A stretch of 5,010 bases of DNA from an uncultured Erysipelotrichaceae bacterium (lineage in GTDB: Bacteria; Bacillota_I; Bacilli_A; Erysipelotrichales; Erysipelotrichaceae). Position 1 is the stretch's first letter, and each line of letters starts with the position of its first letter. The stretch spans positions 1-5,010 of the forward strand of contig OMUX01000220.1 in the NCBI GenBank assembly GCA_900314345.1, given 5' to 3'. The notes below the pieces were generated by a model. The model did not search any database. It worked only from the letters and a program-made list of their open reading frames with translations, and had not been told where the DNA came from. A program made the translations under genes and the position numbers. Below are positions 1 to 4,560 of the stretch, piece after piece.

Positions 1-1
1 G

Positions 2-118
2 GCAAAGAGTGAAGTGGAAGAAGTGAAGCGCGATATCCTGGCCATTGATCCCCATGCCTTCATCATTGAGCATGACGGTGTGATGGTGACCGGCGGATAT
101 CAGAAGCGTCTGACATAA
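2..118 (+). CDS. C-terminal end of a YitT/DUF2179-family membrane protein (5' partial)
   Basis: This reading frame enters from the left edge and gives 38 residues before a TAA stop. The tail contains a segment reading IDPHAFIIEHDGVMVTGG. It resembles the C-terminal cytoplasmic DUF2179 domain of YitT-family integral membrane proteins, where an 'IDPxAF' strand is followed by a short strand and a V-x-G-x-G/GG turn near the C terminus. The membrane segments lie outside the window, so the assignment rests on this short tail only. YitT proteins are multi-pass inner-membrane proteins of poorly defined function. The stop codon overlaps the ribosome binding site of the next gene, which starts 9 bases downstream, so the two are probably co-transcribed. 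A different protein with a similar tail cannot be excluded. Confidence 0.6.
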   Translation, partial: AKSEVEEVKRDILAIDPHAFIIEHDGVMVTGGYQKRLT

Positions 119-123
119 GGAGG
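117..123 (+). promoter_or_regulatory. Ribosome binding site AAGGAGG of the MBL-fold RNase gene
   Basis: AAGGAGG lies 4 bases before ATG 128 and overlaps the TAA stop (116-118) of the upstream gene. It fixes the start of the metallo-hydrolase gene and suggests that translation of the two genes is linked. Confidence 0.8.
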
Positions 124-127
124 GGTT

Positions 128-1756
128 ATGAAGCTGTATTTCATCGGTGCGGATCATGAAGTTACGGGAAGCTGTCATCTGCTGGAAGTCAACAGGAAGT
201 ATCTGATGCTGGACTGCGGCATGGAACAGGGCAGGGATGTGTTTGAGAATTCCCCGCTGCCGGTACCGGCATCAAAGATTGATGCAGTGATTCTTTCCCA
301 TGCGCACATCGATCACTCCGGGATGCTGCCGAAGCTTGTGCATGACGGATTTGCAGGAAAGATCTGGACGACCAAGGCAACGGCGGATCTTTCGGATGTC
401 ATGCTCAGGGACAGCGCACACATCCAGGAAAGCGATGCGGAGTGGAAAAGCAGGAAGGCAAAGCGTGCCGGCCAGCCGGAAGTGCTGCCTGCCTATACCG
501 TTGAAGATGTTGAGAATACCGTGAAGCTGTTTGAACCGGTTTCCTATGATGAGACGTTTGAACCAATCGAAGGTGTGAAGGTCCATTTTGAGGATGCCGG
601 ACATATCCTTGGCTCGGCGATCTGCTGTCTGAATATCCATGAAGGAAATGCCGACAGGACACTGTGCTTCACCGGGGACCTTGGCAATATCGACATGCCG
701 ATCCTGCAGGATCCTTCAGACCGGAAGAACACCGACTATGTCATGATGGAATGCACCTATGGCGACCGCTGCCATGAAGAACAGGTGGATCATGTACAGC
801 AGCTGGCAGATCTCATGAATCAGACGTTTGCCAAAGGCGGAAACCTCATCATTCCATGCTTTGCCGTCGGCCGTACACAGGAGATGCTGTACTTCATCCG
901 TGAGATCCTGGAAAAGAATCTTGTGAAGTACCGGAACTTCACGGTTTATGTAGACTCTCCGCTTGCCGTGGAGGCTACCAGGATCTTCACGGACAATACA
1001 TTCGGCTACTATGATGCGGAAGCCATGAAGCTGATCAAGGAGGGAAACAATCCGCTTTCCCTGCCCAACCTGAAGCTTTCCGTATCCGCAGAGGATTCCA
1101 AGGCAATCAACGATGATACAACACCATGTGTCATTCTCTCTGCCTCCGGCATGTGCGATGCCGGAAGAATCCGTCATCATCTCAAGCACAATCTCTGGAA
1201 GAACAACTGCACGGTTGCTCTGGCTGGCTATCAGGCAGAGGGAACCCTTGGCAGAAGGCTGCAGGACGGGGCAAAGGATGTGACGATCCTTGGCGAGAAG
1301 ATCCATGTTGCCGCAAGGATCGTGCAGCTGCAGGATGTCAGTGCCCATGCGGATCAGAAAGGACTGATCCACTGGCTGGAAACCTGTGAAGAAAAGCCGA
1401 AGAAGCTGTTCCTGGTTCATGGTGAAGACAGTGTGTGCAGCAGCTTCAGGGACATGCTGAAGGCAGAACATGGCTATCGTGTGGATGCGCCGTACAGCGG
1501 TTCCGTCTATGATCTTGTCAATGATGCATGGATCCTTGAGAAGGAGCCTGTGGAAGTCATCCGCAAGAAGAGTGAACAGCAGAGTGCACAGTCTTCAGCA
1601 AACTATGAACGTGACAATCTGTATCTGCAGCTGGTGGAGGAAGGAAAGCGCCTTGGACAGCTGATCACCACATACCGCAAAGCCGGCAAGGATGAACTGA
1701 AGCACTTCCTGAAGGATGTACAGAAGCTCATTGAACGCTGGGACAGCAGTCAGTGA
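128..1756 (+). CDS. Beta-CASP metallo-beta-lactamase-fold RNase-like protein (RMMBL domain)
   Basis: This 542-residue cytoplasmic protein is predicted to be a zinc-dependent RNA nuclease of the CPSF73/YSH1-like (COG1236) group. An N-terminal metallo-beta-lactamase half carries the metal motif HAHIDH at residues 58-63, H159 in AGHILGSA and D184 in FTGDLG. The inserted beta-CASP domain follows, with E208 in ECTYGD (motif A), GRTQEM near 248-253 and SASGMCDAGR near 338-347. H407 in SAHAD (motif B) and H431 in LVHGE (motif C) close the active site in the RMMBL segment. All expected catalytic residues are present. Residues about 475-542 form a charged, probably helical extension. It is not a typical RNase J, because it lacks that family's N-terminal signature and ordering. 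The true RNA substrate is unknown. It follows a YitT-like gene closely and ends at its own terminator. Confidence 0.9.
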   Translation: MKLYFIGADHEVTGSCHLLEVNRKYLMLDCGMEQGRDVFENSPLPVPASKIDAVILSHAHIDHSGMLPKLVHDGFAGKIWTTKATADLSDVMLRDSAHIQESDAEWKSRKAKRAGQPEVLPAYTVEDVENTVKLFEPVSYDETFEPIEGVKVHFEDAGHILGSAICCLNIHEGNADRTLCFTGDLGNIDMPILQDPSDRKNTDYVMMECTYGDRCHEEQVDHVQQLADLMNQTFAKGGNLIIPCFAVGRTQEMLYFIREILEKNLVKYRNFTVYVDSPLAVEATRIFTDNTFGYYDAEAMKLIKEGNNPLSLPNLKLSVSAEDSKAINDDTTPCVILSASGMCDAGRIRHHLKHNLWKNNCTVALAGYQAEGTLGRRLQDGAKDVTILGEKIHVAARIVQLQDVSAHADQKGLIHWLETCEEKPKKLFLVHGEDSVCSSFRDMLKAEHGYRVDAPYSGSVYDLVNDAWILEKEPVEVIRKKSEQQSAQSSANYERDNLYLQLVEEGKRLGQLITTYRKAGKDELKHFLKDVQKLIERWDSSQ

Positions 1757-1763
1757 TATCAGG

Positions 1764-1790
1764 AAAGGGACAGTGCATTCTGTCCTTTTC
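1764..1790 (+). terminator. Rho-independent terminator after the MBL-fold RNase gene
   Basis: AAAGGGACAG (1764-1773) pairs over 10 positions with CTGTCCTTTT (1780-1789), including one G-U pair, around the six-base loop TGCATT. The right arm itself supplies the T run. It begins 7 bases after the stop codon at 1756. Confidence 0.8.
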
Positions 1791-1796
1791 ATTATG

Positions 1797-1820
1797 AAAA
1801 GAAGCAGCCATGGCTGCTTC
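1797..1820 (-). terminator. Rho-independent terminator of the minus-strand gene pair
   Basis: Bases 1801-1820 are a perfect 20-base palindrome with arms GAAGCAGC and GCTGCTTC around CATG. Read on the minus strand it begins at the TGA stop of the gene ending at 1819 and is followed by TTTTC. That is the form of an intrinsic terminator. It sits head to head with the plus-strand terminator at 1764-1790, so convergent transcription is blocked from both sides. Confidence 0.8.
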
Positions 1821-2160
1821 AGTGTGTATAGATGATGGTCAGGATCGTTGCCACGATCATCAGAAGAACACCGGCATAGAACGGATCATTGGGAAGATCC
1901 TTCCTTGTCTTTGCGATCTCTTCTTTCTCCAGGTAGGTCAGGTGCTTGCCGTTTTCTCCGCGGGAGAATTCTCCTTCCTTCCAGATCCAGCGTACCAAGC
2001 CGATGGTCAGACAGACGACTGCCGCATAGGTGACACCGTCCGTGAAGTGAAGGAACACCGGCGGCTTGAGCAGACCGTACAGGATTGCAAAGGCAAAGCC
2101 GATGATGACAATCGTATAGACCTTCTTGTTTAATAACAGGTTGTGTATGAATTTCTGCAT
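1819..2160 (-). CDS. Small three-segment membrane protein, DUF3899-like
   Basis: From ATG at 2160 this gives 113 residues. I see a hydrophobic segment at about residues 15-32, a second at about 42-60, a charged cytoplasmic-type loop at about 61-92 (rich in K, E and R) and a third hydrophobic segment at about 93-111. The arrangement of two segments, a hydrophilic loop after a 'KEGEF' motif and a last segment resembles DUF3899 membrane proteins of Bacillota, but the match is only by eye. Function is unknown. It lies 57 bases after the DUF1622 gene on the same strand and ends at a strong terminator, so the two probably form an operon. The start is uncertain: neither ATG 2160 nor the in-frame TTG at 2175 (118 residues) has a recognisable ribosome binding site. 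Confidence 0.65.
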   Translation of the reverse strand: MQKFIHNLLLNKKVYTIVIIGFAFAILYGLLKPPVFLHFTDGVTYAAVVCLTIGLVRWIWKEGEFSRGENGKHLTYLEKEEIAKTRKDLPNDPFYAGVLLMIVATILTIIYTH

Positions 2161-2196
2161 GCATTCATCATACAAGGAAATTGCATGCAGGAAAGT

Positions 2197-2217
2197 GAAA
2201 ACTAAAGGAAAGTTTTC
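2197..2217 (-). repeat. Inverted repeat between the two minus-strand genes
   Basis: GAAAACT (2197-2203) and AGTTTTC (2211-2217) form a perfect 7-base-pair, A/T-rich hairpin with a 7-base loop. On the minus strand it starts directly after the DUF1622 stop codon (2218-2220). No proper U tract follows (ACTTTCC), so it is at best a weak or partial terminator, or an mRNA-stabilising or processing element. Confidence 0.4.
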
Positions 2218-2556
2218 TCAGTTCCTGTCTTCCTTTTCCTTCAGTTCACTCTTCTTGATCTTTTCTTCCCAGTGCACTTCCGCAGCCAGGGCAAAGCGCA
2301 GGGCGATGATCGCCCCCAGTGCGATATAATCCGCAGCGCCTTTGGCAGTGGCGGTCTTGAGCACCTCGCCGCACATCAGGAATTCCAGGGAGTGGGAAAT
2401 GCCTGCCCCGAGCTCCAGCGGGTTTTCCTTGTGCCTGATCCAGTGGATGAAGGCTCTGGATGCACAGAAGATCATCATACCCACACCGATCAGCTCCAGA
2501 CAGATGGATCCGATATCGACGACGATGACAAGGATATTTTCCATTGTTTCAACCAT
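2218..2556 (-). CDS. DUF1622 family membrane protein
   Basis: This protein of 112 residues has a first hydrophobic segment at about residues 8-33, a second at about 49-66 and a third at about 76-93, then a highly charged tail of Lys, Glu and Arg. The sequence LELGAGISHSLEFLMCGEVLKTA followed by IALGAIIALRFALAAEVHWE matches the DUF1622 pattern: a glycine-rich 'LEF' helix, a D/E-V/I-L-x-T turn, and a terminal R...L...E helix. The biochemical role of the family is not established. The start at 2556 (MVETMENIL) is chosen because AGAGGT (2569-2564) sits 7 bases upstream. Upstream in-frame ATGs up to 2592 lack such a site. It is the first gene of the probable minus-strand pair and is transcribed divergently from sepF. 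Confidence 0.8.
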   Translation of the reverse strand: MVETMENILVIVVDIGSICLELIGVGMMIFCASRAFIHWIRHKENPLELGAGISHSLEFLMCGEVLKTATAKGAADYIALGAIIALRFALAAEVHWEEKIKKSELKEKEDRN

Positions 2557-2563
2557 ATTCATT

Positions 2564-2569
2564 ACCTCT
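2564..2569 (-). promoter_or_regulatory. Ribosome binding site deciding the DUF1622 start
   Basis: On the minus strand AGAGGT is followed by 7 bases (AATGAAT) and then ATG at 2556. The nearer ATG within the spacer (codon at 2562-2560) is too close to be used, so the residue numbered M1 here is the best start. Confidence 0.65.
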
Positions 2570-2578
2570 ATGCGCATC

Positions 2579-2584
2579 ATTCTA
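2579..2584 (-). promoter_or_regulatory. Candidate -10 box for the minus-strand gene pair
   Basis: The minus strand reads TAGAAT here, one mismatch from TATAAT. It would place the transcript start only a few bases before the ribosome binding site at 2569. No good TTGACA-like -35 box is seen 16-18 bases upstream, so this is a weak call. GATAAT further upstream is an alternative. Confidence 0.3.
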
Positions 2585-2637
2585 CCATGCATGGCAGGAA
2601 AACCATGGAAAATATGATGATTATCACTTCATGCAGT

Positions 2638-2666
2638 TTGCCTGCAGGGAAATGCGATGCTATAAT
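2638..2666 (+). promoter_or_regulatory. Sigma-A type promoter of sepF
   Basis: TATAAT at 2661-2666 matches the -10 consensus exactly and is preceded by TGC, an extended -10 element. TTGCCT at 2638-2643 is a four-of-six -35 box at the ideal 17-base spacing. The expected start of transcription, about 2672-2674, leaves a leader of about 20 bases that contains little more than the ribosome binding site. It likely drives sepF, ylmH and divIVA, and perhaps feeds into the ileS T-box. Confidence 0.8.
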
Positions 2667-2678
2667 TCCCTTGTTTCC

Positions 2679-2686
2679 GGAGGTGA
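2679..2686 (+). promoter_or_regulatory. Ribosome binding site GGAGGTGA of sepF
   Basis: GGAGGTGA lies 6 bases before ATG 2693 and is a near-perfect complement of the 3' end of 16S rRNA. It supports this start and efficient translation. Confidence 0.8.
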
Positions 2687-2692
2687 TTTTCA

Positions 2693-3118
2693 ATGGGATT
2701 CAAGGACAAGATCCTCGGCTTCGTTGCACCGGTTGACGATGACGATGAAGATGAAGAAGAGGAAGAAAGTACGGAAGAAGAATATACAGAAAGGGAAACA
2801 AGACCCGTGAGCAGCTACGAGCATACCAAGAATGACCGTGTCAAACAGGTATCCGCTGACACGAAGATGGTTCTGTTTGAACCGCGCAGCTTTGAAGAAG
2901 CAGAAGAGATCGCAAAGCATCTGAAGAACCGCAAGGCAGCAGTTGTCAACCTGCACAGGCTGCCGAGGGACTATGCACAGCGTACGATCGATTTCCTGAC
3001 CGGCGTGGTATTTGCCCTGGATGGCACGATCCAGAAGATCGGCCATAACGTGATTCTCTGTGCTCCCAAGAGCATCGGAGTCGACGGCGCGATTTCGCTT
3101 GAAAACGACGATGACTGA
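2693..3118 (+). CDS. sepF: SepF, FtsZ-binding division protein and membrane anchor
   Basis: This 141-residue protein has the SepF layout. Residues 1-11 (MGFKDKILGFV) are a short amphipathic helix of the kind that binds membrane. Residues 15-36 are an acidic linker dominated by Asp and Glu, and residues about 57-135 are the SepF core. Core landmarks are FEPRSFEEAEEIAKHLK, the strand AAVVNL at 82-87, TIDFLTG at 98-104 with the conserved Gly104, and GTIQKIGHNVILCAP at 111-125. In Bacillota SepF polymerises into arcs, binds the FtsZ C-terminal tail and ties the Z ring to the membrane. The length is close to that of the B. subtilis protein. It opens the cluster behind its own promoter and overlaps ylmH by 8 bases. 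The common neighbour ylmG is missing. Confidence 0.95.
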   Translation: MGFKDKILGFVAPVDDDDEDEEEEESTEEEYTERETRPVSSYEHTKNDRVKQVSADTKMVLFEPRSFEEAEEIAKHLKNRKAAVVNLHRLPRDYAQRTIDFLTGVVFALDGTIQKIGHNVILCAPKSIGVDGAISLENDDD

Positions 3119-3872
3119 CCACGGTGCCTCAGACAGTCTGCTTGTACATCTCCAGGACCTGCAGCGGCAGAGTGAAGAACGGTACATGCATGAGGAATCC
3201 TTCTTCCTCAATGAAGCGGAACAGCTTCAGGCAAGGACGGTGATTCCGGAATCTGATCTGGTGCATTACGATGGCGGCTATCAAGGCGCAAGGAAGAAGA
3301 AGGTCATCTTTCTCAGGGATGAGGAGGATGACTTTTCTGATATCGTCTGCCTGTGTGCAGAGGTGGACCAGCGCTTCCGCAGGATCGGACACCGGGATAT
3401 TCTCGGTGCCCTCATGCACCTGCAGATCGACCGGCACAGCTTCGGAGACTTCTGGCTGGAGAAGGATCATATCTATCTGTATACCTCAGATGCCATGGGC
3501 ACATTCCTGGTGGATAACTTCACACGGATTGCAAGCCTGAATGTCTCGTTCCGGAAGATTGAGGAACACCCGGTGCAGGTGTTCCATACCCGTACGGTTC
3601 ATGTCGTGATGGCATCGGAAAGGGCTGATGCAGTGGTGGCTGCTCTGGTACATTGTTCCAGATCTAAGGCCAAGGAAATGATCCGCGCCGGACTGGTTGC
3701 GTTTGACTATCAGACGCTTGAAGCACCCGATCAAGTGTGCAATAATAACGTTACGATTTCGATCCGCGGCGTCGGTCATTTCACCTATCTGGGAGCTGAC
3801 CGGAAGACCCGCAGCGACCGGATCGGAGCTTCATTTCTTCAGGATATCCAGGAGGGAGAAAAGGGATCATGA
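3111..3872 (+). CDS. ylmH: YlmH, S4-domain RNA-binding protein
   Basis: From ATG 3111 this gives 253 residues, close to the usual YlmH length of about 257. The N-terminal part includes SLLVHLQDL and SFFLNEAEQ, which match the start of YlmH proteins. A central domain carries HRDILGALMHLQIDRHSFGDF at residues 94-114, the family's signature. Residues about 171-235 are an S4 RNA-binding domain (SRSKAKEMIRAGLV at 183-196). In B. subtilis YlmH is linked to ribosome-associated quality control, binding stalled large subunits much like RqcP; a role in division has also been suggested from its position. The start overlaps the end of sepF (ATGACTGA) and lacks its own clear ribosome binding site, pointing to translational coupling. 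An upstream in-frame GTG at 3060 also lacks one and would lie deep in sepF. Confidence 0.93.
   Translation: MTDHGASDSLLVHLQDLQRQSEERYMHEESFFLNEAEQLQARTVIPESDLVHYDGGYQGARKKKVIFLRDEEDDFSDIVCLCAEVDQRFRRIGHRDILGALMHLQIDRHSFGDFWLEKDHIYLYTSDAMGTFLVDNFTRIASLNVSFRKIEEHPVQVFHTRTVHVVMASERADAVVAALVHCSRSKAKEMIRAGLVAFDYQTLEAPDQVCNNNVTISIRGVGHFTYLGADRKTRSDRIGASFLQDIQEGEKGS
3851..3858 (+). promoter_or_regulatory. Ribosome binding site of divIVA
   Basis: GGAGGGAG ends 10 bases before ATG 3869 and lies within the last codons of ylmH. Together with the ATGA stop/start overlap it supports this start. Confidence 0.6.
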
Positions 3873-4351
3873 CTGCACCAAGGCCGACATTCAGAGTCAT
3901 GAAAAACGGCTATGACCGGTTCGCAGTTGATGATGCAGTGGAGCGTTATGCAGCACAGGTTGATCAGCTGGAAAAGCAGGTGGACGCCTACCGGAGCCAG
4001 CTGGCAGAAGCAGACCGGAAGCTTGCTGAACTGCAGGCCCGCTATGATGCCCTGAACCGTTCCATGGATGCCCGCAGCCAGGCGGCTGACAGCATTGCGC
4101 GTCTTTCCATCAAGGAGGCAAACGAGATCATCTCCGCTGCCCAGAAGGATGCCGATGCCATTGTTCATGAAAGCCTGGTGACCGCGAGGCTGATTCTGAC
4201 GGATCTGTCAAAACTGTATGGCGACGCCGATATGGTCAAGGACAGCACGAAGAAGAAGCTTGAGGATCTGCTTGCGGAACTGGATGAATTCCAGCTGCCT
4301 AAGATGCCGGATCTGAGATGGCTGAATGAAGCTGAAAAGAAGATGCGCTGA
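3869..4351 (+). CDS. divIVA: DivIVA-family coiled-coil scaffold
   Basis: This soluble protein has 160 residues, about the length of B. subtilis DivIVA. Residues 8-27 correspond to the DivIVA N-terminal lipid-binding domain, with the conserved GYD at 14-16 and V20-D21 of the following helix. Residues about 22-75 show heptad-like leucines and many charged residues (QLEKQVDAYRSQLAEADRKL), so a coiled coil. A second helical stretch runs from about 76 to 140, and the tail is Pro and Trp bearing. DivIVA proteins mark curved membrane at poles and septa and recruit division, wall or chromosome partners. The tip residues just before GYD are Lys12-Asn13 instead of the Phe-Arg pair known from B. subtilis. 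The ATG overlaps the ylmH stop by 4 bases (ATGA), so co-transcription is clear. Confidence 0.9.
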   Translation: MTAPRPTFRVMKNGYDRFAVDDAVERYAAQVDQLEKQVDAYRSQLAEADRKLAELQARYDALNRSMDARSQAADSIARLSIKEANEIISAAQKDADAIVHESLVTARLILTDLSKLYGDADMVKDSTKKKLEDLLAELDEFQLPKMPDLRWLNEAEKKMR

Positions 4352-4375
4352 CTGAGGACGCGCCTTCATGCCTGA

Positions 4376-4540
4376 AATAAGAGAGACCTTCGGATGGTGA
4401 AAAGAAGGATGGAGGACATGAAAGGACATCACCCCACGAGCATTCCGCAATTCCGGCGTTATGGAAAAGATGAGGGCATGGCAAAGCCATGAACTAAGGT
4501 GGTACCGCGTGAAGAGCGTCCTTAGACGGGCGCTTTTTAT
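4376..4540 (+). promoter_or_regulatory. Isoleucine-specific T-box leader of ileS
   Basis: The leader sits between divIVA and ileS. It has AGAGA (4380-4384) and GGTGAAA (4396-4402), which match conserved Stem I elements. CCTTC (4387-4391) can pair with GAAAGG (4420-4425) around the Stem I tip. The likely specifier is AUC (Ile) at 4428-4430, followed by a purine in AUCACC. A perfect small hairpin, CATGGC-AAA-GCCATG (4477-4491), matches Stem III. The T-box itself, AAGGTGGTACCGCG (4496-4509), contains the TGGT bulge (4500-4503) that pairs with the uncharged tRNA acceptor end. AAGG can pair with CCTT (4520-4523) and CGC with GCG in the antiterminator. Uncharged tRNA-Ile would favour readthrough into ileS. 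The left boundary is approximate, and no convincing separate promoter was seen. Confidence 0.9.
4511..4538 (+). terminator. T-box terminator hairpin
   Basis: AGCGTCC (4515-4521) pairs with GGGCGCT (4528-4534) around the loop TTAGAC, with one G-U pair. Outer bases GAAG (4511-4514) can extend the stem into the T run 4534-4538. The left arm overlaps the 3' half of the antiterminator, giving the mutually exclusive switch. Confidence 0.85.
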
Positions 4541-4548
4541 ATTGTGAG

Positions 4549-4554
4549 AAGGAG
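4549..4554 (+). promoter_or_regulatory. Ribosome binding site AAGGAG of ileS
   Basis: AAGGAG is 6 bases before ATG 4561 and lies just after the T-box terminator. It supports the ileS start. Confidence 0.75.
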
Positions 4555-4560
4555 AAGGAA

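Noticed and set aside
716..1471. Long minus-strand open frame of 251 codons
   Set aside because: It lies wholly opposite the MBL-fold RNase gene, whose catalytic motifs are all intact. The minus frame has no recognisable domain and looks like a by-product of the codon use of the real gene.
128..1756. Possible RNase J (rnjA/rnjB)
   Set aside because: The size is similar, but the N terminus and motif context (ECTYGD, SASGMCDAGR, early RMMBL) fit the CPSF73/YSH1-like COG1236 group instead.
2585..2594. Palindrome CCATGCATGG near the minus-strand promoter as an operator
   Set aside because: It is short, overlaps start-like ATGs and has no second copy in the region. There is no basis for naming a regulator.
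2272..2736. Plus-strand open frame of 154 codons over the DUF1622 gene
   Set aside because: It is opposite a recognisable membrane protein gene that has a good ribosome binding site, and it runs through the sepF promoter and start. Its translation is rich in His, Asp and Cys with no domain.
2735..2790. Low-complexity GAT/GAA stretch in sepF as a repeat element
   Set aside because: It encodes the acidic linker of SepF, a normal feature of the family that varies in sequence, so it needs no separate explanation.
3060..3110. Upstream GTG start for ylmH giving 17 more residues
   Set aside because: It has no ribosome binding site, lies well inside sepF, and the extra residues (LPRASESTARF...) do not resemble YlmH N termini, whereas ATG 3111 gives the expected length.
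2690..3211. Minus-strand open frame of 173 codons over sepF
   Set aside because: It is antisense to the clear sepF gene and the start of ylmH. Its Phe-rich stretch is simply the complement of the acidic GAA/GAT run of SepF.
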